Counted from the stretch's first letter, positions 55,201 through 64,000 are shown. The stretch: DNA of 64,000 bases from Linnemannia hyalina (GCA_019671135.1 JAHRHY010000010.1:1488001-1552000), one strand, 5' to 3'. A program made the numbers and translations. Notes: generated by a model not told the origin, from the letters alone.

Positions 55201-57701
55201 CCGACGCGCACACCAAGGTACTACGGGAGTGCAGCACCGTGGTAAGGTCTGGCCGCCACTTCCGCTTCATCCATCGATCTCTTCTGGAGTACTTTTATTC
55301 CCGCACAGTCTACGATCCTCTCGACTACGATCCTGACGCATCATCTTATGACTGCTCGGTGCCTGCAGATCCCAAAACCAAGCTGTCGCAGAGGAACTTT
55401 GTTGGTGAGCCGTCCGTATTACAGTTCTTGGCCGAGCGTACAGAGACGGATCTTCTGTTCAAGGAGCAGCTTCTCGCTGTGGTCGAAGACTCCAAGGTGG
55501 ATGAGCAGGGTGGCCAGGCGGGGTCAAATGCGATTTCGATCTTGGTCAAGGCGGAGACACGATTCAACGGAGCCGACCTAAGCGGCATCAGGATTCCAGG
55601 AGCGGACCTTCGCGGAGGATCTTTCGATTCTGCAGATTTGGAAGGAGCAGATCTGAGTGGCGCCAACTTGAGCAAGACATGGTTGAGACAGGCGAACCTC
55701 AACAGGACGCGGATGACAGGAGTGCAGTTTGGAGAGCTTCCATATCTCAGGATGGATAAGGAGGTCCAGGGCTGTGTGCTTTCGTATGACGGAGAACTAC
55801 TCGCTGTATCGATAAATGAGACTGGGATCGACATATTCAGCACCGCGTCATGGACCAGGACCGCCAGTCACCCTGGAGCAGGTGTCATTGCAATTTCGCC
55901 AACAACAAAAGAGCTCGCCAAGAGTCGTCACAAGAGCAACGTCGTGGAGGTCGGTGACATTCTGACCGGTGAGCTCCGACTCGCCTTGTCTGGTCACAGT
56001 GATGAGGTTACCAGCATTGCCTTTTCGCCGGACGGATCGCTGATAGCCACCGCAAGCAAGGACACCACGTTACAAGTTTGGTCAACTTCTTCTGGCGAGT
56101 CCCTTCATACCTTGAGCGGTCACTCCGAGTCTGTCAACCGCGTCGCCTTCTCACCAACCGGATCCCAACTTGTATCCTGCAGCGAGGACAAAACATTGCG
56201 AACCTGGAGCGCTCAGACGGGCGAGTTGGTCACAGTCTTTAATGGACACAAGCATGGTGTTGTCTCTGTATCCTACTCCCCCGATGGTCGTAAACTTGCG
56301 TCCGGTGCTTCCAACGGGGGTATTGGGTTCTGGGATGCCGAGACTGGCGAGAACACCCACGGGTTTGTCGGTCACGTCGACGCCGTCGAAAGCTTGGCCT
56401 ATTCCCCGAACGGCCATCTGCTAGCCTCCTGCAGTCTCAGCGGGACTATTTGTCTTTGGGACCCTCAAAACGGTGAGCTGCTAAACACGCTCACTGGCCA
56501 CCTGTTCCGTGTCACCAGTGTTGACTTCTCGCCAGCAGGAGACTATTTAGTATCGGGCTCATGGGACTGGACCGTGCGGCTTTGGAAAGCGGGAGAAGGG
56601 GAGAGTTCGCCGGATGGGTTCTCAGAGAGCGACACTGACGGCTGGGGATGTGTTGCTCTCTCACCTCCAGACGGCAAATACATTGTCACGGGAAACACCG
56701 ACGGCGCGATATGTGTCTGGGAGACGTTGTCCGGCAACTCAATCACCACTATGACCAGCTCTACCGACATGATTCAGGCGGTGGAATTTTCACCATGCGG
56801 AAAGCGGGTCGCCTCTGTCTCTGGGCATGATGTGCAGCTTTGGTGCGCTCAGACAGGAGAGTGTCTGCGGATTTTCAAGGGCCACACATCATATGGATTG
56901 ACTGTGGCATTTTCTCCCAGCGGACACCAACTAGTTTCGGGCGGCCAGGACTTGACTCTTCGAGCTTGGGACGTTGAAACGGGGGAGCCTAAGTTTATTC
57001 TGGAGGGTCATACCGATGTTATTATGGAAGTTGTCTACTCCCCAAGCGGCCACCAGATTGCGTCCTGCGGCGACGATGGGACAGCTCGATTATGGAACGC
57101 CGAGACAGGAGACCTACTCTTCATCATGGAACATCCAGAAGGCCTCACCCAAGCGATTTACTCCATGGACGGACAGGAACTCATATCCATCTCACCCGGC
57201 GACGGTATCCTTCGGTGTTGGGATCCTAAATCCGGTCAGCCCATTGATCGACAGGAGGAGATCTACTTGAACATCATCTGCTGCTGCTTCTCGCCCGACG
57301 GGAACCTCATCGCTTCAGGAGATAGGGATGGGCTGTTCAGGTTGTGGGATCGGTCGACGGGAGCGTTTGAGCGAGTATTCCAGTCAATGATTGGATTGAC
57401 CCTTGAGATACAGTGGAAACAGGATTCTGAAGGCATGCATTACCTGGCAACGATCGATCTGGGGTCGGTGAGGGTGTGGAAGCTGATCGAGAAGGAAAAG
57501 GGCGGTTACTCGTTGCTGCTTTTGTGGAGTTCTGGGAGGAAGGAGCTTTCTCTGGAAGATGCCAATGTCTGCGGTGAGAGCGAAGGTGGCGGTGCTGTTG
57601 GGTTGAGTTCGATCGATCTCGAGTTGATGAAGCAGCGTGGGGCAATTACGGAGCTCAAGGTTATGGACGAATCAGCCGACAATCCTGCGCACGAAGAATA
57701 A
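52248..57701 (+). CDS. NLR-like protein: helical repeats, NACHT, pentapeptide repeats, WD40 propeller
   Basis: One uninterrupted frame encodes 1817 residues from ATG 52248. Residues about 215-640 are helical and resemble ARM/HEAT repeats (LKHQAAYALQALLHVPNDE; QWEVATRQQAVDLLAALYKD). The NACHT NTPase follows, with Walker A GDSGAGKS at 685-692, Walker B FILICDGYDESQ at 752-763, a sensor-like MVVSCRSQYLG, and the winged-helix signature FRFIHRSLLEYFYSRTV. Residues about 1106-1160 are A(D/N)LxG-type pentapeptide repeats. From about 1180 to 1750 there are roughly 12-13 WD40 repeats (VTSIAFSPDGSLIATASKD; VTSVDFSPAGDYLVSGSWDW). STAND proteins of this kind are switch-like intracellular sensors, and in fungi they act in non-self recognition and programmed death. 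The effector output is unclear: the first 110 residues contain a short ordered segment (FVRLEQASMKVLCASVNPKD) that I cannot place. The lack of coding introns is unusual for this window. Confidence 0.93.
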   Translation: MTTSGQEKLAENLRSTTISRVQSGPVCPKGSPFVRLEQASMKVLCASVNPKDRTVFNGLAAVQIGMTKVLAPQEYQHSDTAESGEPNVKCLQPLLLVESKPSTASSPTSFDNNNASSGAAPVISKSSSNPDASESNVASLLSRQHTAQHYLNLFPQNVNVPSPLVSLPPLGARLETTAQLAYCSSLLHPHLSSSLDSARATALDSAQHTSVDTILQDEDERAQIRWLVTRVVEEFAADRLKTSDKIAEVVLLGSFLGQEAYRKLLNSFIAEFETTSLLDIDLLHGLVHLVQCAQPDYLLPDDLVRILVVLRARLQETHQQSTNHPYYLTLALSCLLDVMVEGKVQELNRVVNHEPLSALLGQLVNISDPYLKHQAAYALQALLHVPNDETRRQFMLRHAGNITMGLLGAASVCKLDISGFTEGAGEVVKTVEEVVEVGAKMLGGIQSIRESGQDIFASVEGGVLSGGRLLWYAALREAQDHVRNGRLADFNRLIFEAPCRRDVEFQWGVYKILGEIAVDSQWEVATRQQAVDLLAALYKDDAIRTSNDEVESWILQILRKLVALSDLSISDYAQSVLQSLEKGGNATTQGLYRDIVAGPLSPYPIKAGLPVPSTSPLLARVLAIPDVECDIHSLRHQRMDSHTRSLYIPPQAKPSLKSDETTLFPLMEKVLEFVESTQQVMLLLGDSGAGKSTFSQKLEHTLWTSYKPYGPIPLYINLPTIDNPTQDLIGKELDHQNFSEEQIQELKLHRQFILICDGYDESQLKTNLHTGNAFNQPYQWKVKMVVSCRSQYLGQDYRSRFQPRPTDHSAHSTSDLLLEAVIAPFTKAQVEQYVDQYVKELSADDDVHARPIWTKDEYMERLTKIPKMMELVSNPFLLTLSLKALPEVIGSKKEFSTIRITRVQLYDGFVKRWLEVNKRRLESSTLSESERSEFDMILDDGFLYHGIKFQKDLAAAIFKEQKGQPVVSYTHLRDNKSWKSSFFSPDAHTKVLRECSTVVRSGRHFRFIHRSLLEYFYSRTVYDPLDYDPDASSYDCSVPADPKTKLSQRNFVGEPSVLQFLAERTETDLLFKEQLLAVVEDSKVDEQGGQAGSNAISILVKAETRFNGADLSGIRIPGADLRGGSFDSADLEGADLSGANLSKTWLRQANLNRTRMTGVQFGELPYLRMDKEVQGCVLSYDGELLAVSINETGIDIFSTASWTRTASHPGAGVIAISPTTKELAKSRHKSNVVEVGDILTGELRLALSGHSDEVTSIAFSPDGSLIATASKDTTLQVWSTSSGESLHTLSGHSESVNRVAFSPTGSQLVSCSEDKTLRTWSAQTGELVTVFNGHKHGVVSVSYSPDGRKLASGASNGGIGFWDAETGENTHGFVGHVDAVESLAYSPNGHLLASCSLSGTICLWDPQNGELLNTLTGHLFRVTSVDFSPAGDYLVSGSWDWTVRLWKAGEGESSPDGFSESDTDGWGCVALSPPDGKYIVTGNTDGAICVWETLSGNSITTMTSSTDMIQAVEFSPCGKRVASVSGHDVQLWCAQTGECLRIFKGHTSYGLTVAFSPSGHQLVSGGQDLTLRAWDVETGEPKFILEGHTDVIMEVVYSPSGHQIASCGDDGTARLWNAETGDLLFIMEHPEGLTQAIYSMDGQELISISPGDGILRCWDPKSGQPIDRQEEIYLNIICCCFSPDGNLIASGDRDGLFRLWDRSTGAFERVFQSMIGLTLEIQWKQDSEGMHYLATIDLGSVRVWKLIEKEKGGYSLLLLWSSGRKELSLEDANVCGESEGGGAVGLSSIDLELMKQRGAITELKVMDESADNPAHEE

Positions 57702-57914
57702 AAACAACTCATTCTTTTTCTTTCAAGCCTACTTACATTCATCGTAGTCCCTTCTCAAGTGCTTACTCCCTTGCGGCATTCCTTGGAGGTGCTTTGGTCA
57801 ATACAGAAACACTAATGGCATGGTATTGTTGGTCTTAAGAAGACGTTGGACCACACCCGTAGCTGGAAAAAAGGAGAAAGAGTCGGCTTGATAAAGACCA
57901 CGCCGTTCCGTCTA

Positions 57915-57940
57915 GGCGCCGTCGTGATCACGAGGGCGCC
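57915..57940. repeat. 26-bp palindrome with one mismatched pair
   Basis: GGCGCC at both ends encloses the central 12-bp palindrome TCGTGATCACGA. Only the pair at 57921/57934 fails to match. It lies about 210 bp after the NLR-like stop codon. Confidence 0.85.
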
Positions 57941-58443
57941 AAAATGGGTGTGGTGACTCGATCGAGTTGCTTAATATGATTTCTAGAACAGAGGGCATAG
58001 AGGGCTGACAGTTCTGAAGTTAGTTAAGCTCGTCCTTGATCCACTATCCGTTGGGCCGTTCCCCCACCATCGACGCCTGTTGGTCTTCATTAACCGAACG
58101 ACAATATTTATTTCTTGAAAATCCTTCCCTTGTCCTGGAAACCAATCCCCTCTCGAGTGTTGAGTCCCGCCAGACACTTGACCCGTCCCTTTTCTCCATT
58201 ATTGCCTGTCCACCTCGCTGACGTTAAAAGTGAGGGAATAGAACTACAAATTGGCACATCCTTTTTTTTCTGGGATCCGACATCATCCCATCACCCCCAT
58301 GCTCGAATGAGTTTGAGGTATCATAATTGGCGGAGCGATTCTCAAAGTTGCATACACTTAATGCGAAGGGGGTGCTATCCTTGGTGATTTTTTTTTTTGC
58401 ACAATATGGAGAGAAGTACTCGCAGTAATTCCGTGTAAAAAAT

Positions 58444-58463
58444 CTGGAACTGATCAGTTCCAG
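58444..58463. repeat. 20-bp perfect palindrome
   Basis: CTGGAACTGATCAGTTCCAG is fully self-complementary and stands in A/T-rich intergenic DNA. Confidence 0.9.
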
Positions 58464-59155
58464 AATCCATCGAAGGGGTGGTATTTTTCTCTTCAATTTT
58501 GACGTGTTGTTTTTGGAACCGAGAGGACGGATTCGTACACGTGATCTTTTTTTTTTATGCTGTCCATTCGTTACTTTTGCGCGCGTTGCACTGCGTTTTT
58601 CCAGTTATCTGTTTATCTGTTTTCCCCCAGTTTAGATGTGATTTCTTGGGAAGTATTTTATTTTTACATCTTTTGATTTGGCGGTGACTCGAAGCTGACG
58701 AGTATTAGTTTTAGTGCACGCTACTTCTACGACGCAATAAACTTCTTACCAAACAAAAAAAAAAATACATTTGCGCGCGACCGTGCAGCAGGATTACAAA
58801 GAAAGCTGCAGAAGAAGGCGCACGGTTCCCCGTCTTGTTCACATCTTAAAAGCATCATCGCTACTGTCAGATACTGTCTCACGCGATAGAGTTCGTCCTC
58901 ATCAATATTATCCCTCAACAACGGTGCAAGAACTTCATTTCACTTTCCTTCTCCTTGTCGAATCCTCGATGGTTTGTGACAATGACCTGGATCCGAGAGT
59001 AGAATGGCTGGACTGACTCATCAACGTCAAGGAAAAAGCGGTGAGGTATGCTGACAAATGAGAAGGCGAGGTTCATTGATTTATTAAAATTGGTATATTA
59101 AGGTACAGAGAGGTAAAAGTAAAAATTACAAGAAAATGAAAAAGAAATCCACCAT

Positions 59156-61323
59156 CTAACGAGACATGTTCTTGTTGGGTCGCAATGGCGGTGAGAGGGA
59201 GCGGGACAGAAGTTGTTGATCAAAATTGAATTCTTCTCTACTACGACTGTTGTTGACTGGCTTTGAAGAGGTTGCGGATCCTCGATTACCAGTGGCAGTG
59301 GCGTTGCTGAGTGTTGGGGATTTGAGACTGGAATAGGGGACGGCATTTAGGTCTTCACTGTTGTAGAACTGGGTGTTGTTGGTCATGGGTGGAGGTGAAA
59401 TGGTGCGATGGGGTGGTTGGAGGGAGTTGTCGTCTGTTATGAGGGTGGTCCAAGCTGAAGAGTTCCATGGCTCAAGTGTGGATGGAGACTGGTTCTTGGA
59501 GATCGAGCCGCCATTGGTGTTGCTGCTTGTCTTTTGAAAGGAAACTCTAGGGATCGGGGTCAAGTTTGTCTGGCTACCGTAGGGGTTATCGACGTGGGCG
59601 AGGTCAACCTTGTTGGGAGAACCAGGCGACGATGAATTGCTGTATACTTTGTTGTGGTTGTTCTGCGGCATATCGCCCATCATGATCTTGACATTATCAG
59701 GGTTCCGCTTGCTAAAAAGCCTCTCTCTCAGATCTTCCCACAGCTCAAGCTTGGATCCAAAGATGACCAGAATGACGATACCAAGCATCGCAGGCAAAAA
59801 ATCCGTGACGGTGGCCCAAACAAAGCTGGGCACAAAGGGTGTAGCAATTGGGGCACAAGTCCTCTGAGCAAACTCGCCAGCGACCAAGAACTGGTCCATG
59901 GTGGGGTTGGTCAAGGACAGACGTCCTGCTATAGCAGATTCAATCATCTGGTCGACCAGACAAGCAACCCACTGCTGGAACCAGGCAGAGGTGGGAGTGA
60001 CAGTGAGTAGCTTCTTGGCTTCGATGTAATAGAAGAGACTGTATACAACATCGATGAGTACGAGCCAGAGAGCGAGGACACCGGGGCGCCATTGCTGCTT
60101 GATTTGAAGGGTAATGCCGCGTGCGGTGTGGAGGCGGCGTTGTCGTGGGGTCATCATGGTGCTGTTATCGCTTCCGTTTGAGATTTCGGAGTTTGACTTG
60201 CCGATCGAGCTCGATGAGTTTGCCACAATAGTCGCCTATGGTTTTGCCAATGCAGAAGGTGGGTGTGAGAAATATACCTCTTGTGGGTAGAGTTGAACAA
60301 CACAAACGTTTACTTTGCAAGAAAAATAGTATACCTTGATCATGAAGGCGATGGTTCCCAAGTGCAGCAACGTAGCTAGGCAAACAATGATAGAGACCGG
60401 GAGGAAGAAGTAGGGGCCGGCCATGTCCGGACCAACGAAGCAAATCGATCCAAAGCCAGGGTTCATAATGTGCTTCTTGACCAAAATGGGGATAATAAGG
60501 CCCAAGGGCAATACGAACGTAACGACCATCCACCTCGAGAGCGAGTCCTGAATGAACGACGACCGATAAACGGTCAATAAGTGAAGGTTGGTGATCAAAA
60601 GGGAACCCAAAGTGAGGATGACCAACGACATGTACGGGAGCAGTGTACCTTTTAATACAAATAACAACCAAAAAAGCGTTTTTAGTTGTTGTTCAGCAAA
60701 GAAAAAAAAAACACACATGCAAAGTCTAACGAATCACATGCAACAAAACACAAGAATGCTGCCTTACCTGAAAGTCCACAGTACCAAGAGTTCGTCATAT
60801 CGGCAACCTCATATTCATTCACACACAAAAGATCTTTCTTCATGAACAGCCAAGCCGTACCAAGTCCATCCCAAGGAACGATCAGAATCGCAAAGACGAG
60901 AACAATGAGATGAGGGTGCTTGCGGCGACTGGGAAGGATGAGATAGCAGATTGAGAGGAAGAAGGAGGATGCGGCCGAAATAATCCGGATAACGTTGGTG
61001 ATGGTGTACACGTGCTCCAATGTATGGGGTTCGTAAAACGCAAATGCGACAGGGCAAGGCAGACAACAGGGACCATTACAGCCTGCAGTTGTGAGATTGT
61101 AGATGTTTGGGATCATGGGTGGCGGGCACGCCATCAGAGAAGCGGAGGTTACATTGAACAATGCGGCAGCTCTTGTTGTTGGTGGGTTGACTGTTGGTGT
61201 AGTGGCTGCTGAAGATACGAATGGGAGGGAGGAAAGGGCGGCGAAGAGAAGGGTAGATGCGAAGATGAGAAAGGAGTAGTGTAATTGTCGTTTTGGAAGA
61301 CGTGGGAAGAGCTTGTTGGTCAT
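59156..61323 (-). CDS. Seven-transmembrane receptor-like protein, copy B
   Basis: Three exons, 60768-61323, 60335-60648 and 59156-60235, encode 649 residues. Intron positions and phases (1, then 0) match copy A, and exon 2 is 314 nt in both. The signal segment, the Cys-rich motif (ACPPPMIPNIYNLTTAGCNG, then CCLPCP) and all seven helices are conserved, for example ICYLILPSRRKHPHLIVLVF and SICFVGPDMAGPYFFLPVSI. The cytosolic tail is shorter but keeps islands shared with copy A: DLAHVDNPYGSQTNLTP, FYNSEDLNA and the C-terminal RPNKNMSR. These islands suggest conserved phosphorylation or partner-binding sites. As for copy A, a Frizzled/Smoothened-like or cAMP-receptor-like GPCR role is inferred from topology. 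The two genes are clearly an ancestral duplication, now diverged. Confidence 0.82.
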
Positions 61324-61340
61324 GGTAGTCGAATATGGTT

Positions 61341-61384
<44 letters not shown>
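61341..61384. repeat. (GA)n microsatellite
   Basis: About 22 GA units with one interruption, 18 bp upstream of the start codon of receptor copy B (a CT tract on its coding strand). Confidence 0.9.
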
Positions 61385-61861
61385 AGAAAAGAATATAAAG
61401 GCAAGAGGGAAGAGGGAGTGTGGAGAATCCACTGGCGGCAAACCCGCAGAAGAGATGTGGAGAGGAGGATAGAGGAAAACAGGCAGGTGAGGAAGGGAAA
61501 GAGGTGGAATAGGTAAAGGGTGACAACGTTCAAAAAGATAAATAAGAAAAAGAACAAAGGAGAGCGAAAGAAAAAGAGAAGAAATGTGGAGAAAGAAAAA
61601 GAAAACGAAAAATATAAATGAGAAAGCCGTTGGATGAAAGAAATGAAAAAGGGACATTGGGTGTGACAAGAGAGTGGTCCAAAGAATGGCGCCCTATTGT
61701 CAACAACGTATATATTTTTTTCAATTGAAGTGATTAGAACCCAAATCTATGTGTATGGTCGTGTGAAGGCCATCCTCCTCCTCTAACTTCTCCTCTTTGT
61801 CCTCTTCCTCGTTCTTGTTTTCAAACCAGAAGAGAATAGTTGCAACAACCATCATCATTTG

Positions 61862-61887
61862 GATCGTTAGGAAGCTTGCTAACGATC
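61862..61887. repeat. 26-bp palindrome with one mismatched pair
   Basis: GATCGTTAG and CTAACGATC flank the centre AAGCTT. Only the pair at 61871/61878 fails. It lies about 540 bp upstream of receptor copy B. Confidence 0.85.
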
Positions 61888-63837
61888 TAGATGATGGGCA
61901 GACTGGACCATTGCACACACAATCAAACACAAACTCACACAAACACGAACACACACAAACACACAACGTCCATACCACACCATGCTACCCACCCACAACC
62001 CTGCCGGCTGAGCAAATGCTCTGAATTAAACTATAACGATTCTGTTTTAAGTCTGGATGCTGAACATGGCCATAGAAAACAACGGTTGGAAAAAGCAAAC
62101 CCGTTAAATGAAGAAGAAAAAGGGGTTGTAAACAAGAGTTAGCCCTCTATTGATGTGGATCTAGCCACAATAACAGTACTAGCATGACTCGCAAAAAAGG
62201 TTTGCGTTCTGATACGACCTCCTCACCTTCTTCGCATGAATTAGAAAAGTGTTTATTGGGTTGTAAACAAGAGGTAACCCTCACGCATTGGGCGCCAAGT
62301 TACAAGACGAAAGGAGAAACTCAAATGGAGACTGACCGTATCTCTTTTAATAAACGATCCAAACGAAGCATTAAACCAACAGCAGACTGGGGACATTCAG
62401 AATTGGCAACAACTTCTACCCACAACCTTAATTGGTCCACGCTCTGGAGTGTTAGCACATTTCTTTCAGTCCAAGACCGACGAAGAATAATTAAAAGTCG
62501 AGAAAGAAACTAAATTGAGAGCATGTAAAAAACGAAACAGGAAAGAGACCGACTCAAGCAATAAAATGGTCATGGCATTCGCAATGTTTTTGGGCTAATG
62601 GTACGCAGACAGTTTCGAGGGAAGGGGAGAGGGAGGGAAGTAAAAGCATGGCATAGAGTACACAACCATTATATGTTTGTTACGAAAGCATTGGTATAAG
62701 AGAGAGAGGGAGAGAATGAAAAATGAAGGGACGAACATCATTAGTGTAATACCATTTCAGTTTGCGGACCCTTCATTCATTGGTGCAACACACAACAACA
62801 ACAACAACAAAAACAAACGAACAGGTATTCGCGCAAAGCAAGATCTCATCTATTTTTTCTTCTCTCTTTCATCCTTCTTCTCTTGGACGCCTCTTCCACA
62901 AAACACACATCACGAGAGAAGCTCAATGGAGTGCCATTGAGGACGAGTGTAATAAAAATGAGCAATAGAAGAACAAAGGTCGACGGGGATGGAAGAGTGA
63001 GACAAAAAGTGGAGGCGAGCCATCAGCTGAGTGAACTTTAAAATATTGGCTTGATCGGGGTCAGTTCATCTCGATTTTGCGAGTGGTCCCGATGCTCACA
63101 ACTCTCCTTCTCCACACCACCAACCTTTTCCTCCCCGTCTTCTAAATGTACAGTACAGTACATGTACTTATTGTACCTCTGCATCGGTACGCTCTCTAAC
63201 CAGCTCATTTGTCTCTGCTTGTTCTTCCTTCACCGCCCAATTTTCTTGTTTGGGCTAAGAACGGGCTGACGTTACATGTGTTTGCGTTTAATCTTATGAC
63301 CATAGCCGCCATCCATTTCGACTGTCCTTATTGATCCGAGCAGAGGCTGCCCAGGACTTAAAGAAAAATATGATAGGAAGGGAGACAGTCTGTCGCGTCT
63401 GTTGTCTGTTCCGTATCAAGGTTTCTTTTTCGATTTTGTAATTGGGTGTACGAAATGGATGTGGAGGAAGGACAGGGCCTTTTTTTCTCTGCAGAGTGAG
63501 AGAAAAATGAACGTGTTCATTGGCCTGCAGGTTCGTTCGAGACTCATTTGACCCACGGCTCTCGATTCGCAAGCAAGGATCACCTCTCTCTTCTTCCTTT
63601 TATTATGTTCCTTTGGCACCCATCTTTTTTCTAATCCTACAAGTAGCGGGGGGACAACTACCAGGAACACGCGCTGAAATGACTGATTGTCGTTATCGAA
63701 AAGGCCATCCCTTGGTGTTGTCCTTTGGTATAGGACGCTGAAAATATCAAGGAGTACATGTCAATGGCATCCAGGAAGAAAGAGATATCTTGATCTTTTT
63801 CGGTATCTTTCTCTTCTCCTGTGTCATTGCTCCTCCT

Positions 63838-63910
63838 TAGTCTCGCGGCCATCCCCTCCCAAAGAATTGGATTCCAACCCACGCAAAGGGAGGGGATCGC
63901 CGCGAGACTA
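63838..63910. mobile_element. 73-bp miniature inverted-repeat element with target duplication
   Basis: Inverted arms of 23 bp (63838-63860 and 63888-63910), beginning TAGTCTCGCGGC and ending GCCGCGAGACTA, match at 22 of 23 positions and enclose a 27-nt centre. The element is bounded on both sides by the 9-bp direct repeat GCTCCTCCT (63829-63837 and 63911-63919), as expected for a target-site duplication. It has no coding capacity. Nine-base duplications are typical of Mutator-type transposases, so a MULE-mobilised MITE is the best guess. A chance hairpin or a solo regulatory hairpin is the alternative. Confidence 0.65.
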
Positions 63911-64000
63911 GCTCCTCCTAACATTTTTCTGCATGAACATGTAAGTCGATATGACCCATGAACGAAAATGGTATAAAGTACACTTCTTGTCTCTGTTCAA

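Larger units (their letters stand above)
57702..59155. other. Convergent intergenic region with two strong palindromes
   Basis: About 1.45 kb between the stops of the NLR-like gene (+) and receptor copy B (-). No domain-bearing frame is present. It holds a 26-bp near-perfect palindrome and a 20-bp perfect palindrome, listed separately. Confidence 0.5.
61324..63837. other. Long gene-free stretch at the right end
   Basis: About 2.5 kb. 61324-61650 is the purine-rich (plus strand) leader of receptor copy B. The rest has CA-rich and A-rich runs, one 26-bp palindrome and only short frames without domains. Confidence 0.5.

Noticed and set aside
1..64000. CRISPR array, bacterial operon or phage features
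   Set aside because: There are no regularly spaced identical repeats. The introns, tRNA promoter and gene content are nuclear eukaryotic. The 11-bp array at 52 kb has no spacers.

Overview
The window is nuclear DNA of a filamentous fungus. Genes are broken by GT-AG introns of about 45-285 nt, are separated by long gene-poor stretches, and encode standard fungal housekeeping proteins beside low-complexity fungal proteins. The style (Q/S/T/N/D runs, a NACHT-WD40 protein with a pentapeptide linker, fungal seven-TM receptors) suggests an early-diverging Mucoromycota lineage such as Mortierellaceae. That placement is an inference from gene content; no marker gene proves it.

Layout. 1-16 kb: the 5' part of a membrane protein gene cut by the window edge (-), a large coiled-coil/low-complexity protein (-), tRNA-His guanylyltransferase THG1 (+), and a 1631-residue disordered protein of unknown function (+). 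16-22 kb: a tRNA-Asp(GTC), protoporphyrinogen oxidase HEM14, and a type II membrane glycosyltransferase with a DXD motif, all on the minus strand. 22-35 kb: a metacaspase in five exons, threonyl-tRNA synthetase in six exons, and a secreted acidic cysteine-containing protein, all minus. 35-46 kb: a compact RNA-processing block made of exosome helicase MTR4 (-), divergent from a C2H2 zinc-finger protein (+), then a mitochondrial RRM protein (-), divergent from the CWF19-like spliceosome factor (+). 46-64 kb: accessory-looking DNA in which two paralogous seven-transmembrane receptor genes (both -) flank a 1817-residue protein (+) with a helical N-terminus, NACHT, pentapeptide repeats and WD40 repeats, that is, a fungal NLR-like sensor with no intron in its coding region.

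How the genes relate. The 35-46 kb genes act in RNA maturation (exosome, spliceosome, mitochondrial RNA). THG1, THS1 and the tRNA gene belong to tRNA biology, and HEM14 to haem synthesis; these look like ordinary neighbours rather than one pathway. The 46-62 kb block is the most interesting part. A putative intracellular sensor sits between two duplicated receptors, is preceded by an array of 11-bp tandem repeats, and is followed by several strong palindromes. Near the right end is a 73-bp inverted-repeat element flanked by a 9-bp direct repeat, which looks like an intact miniature transposon.

One pattern runs through the window. DNA upstream of most start codons is pyrimidine-rich on the coding strand for hundreds of bases, and this produces many long spurious open frames.
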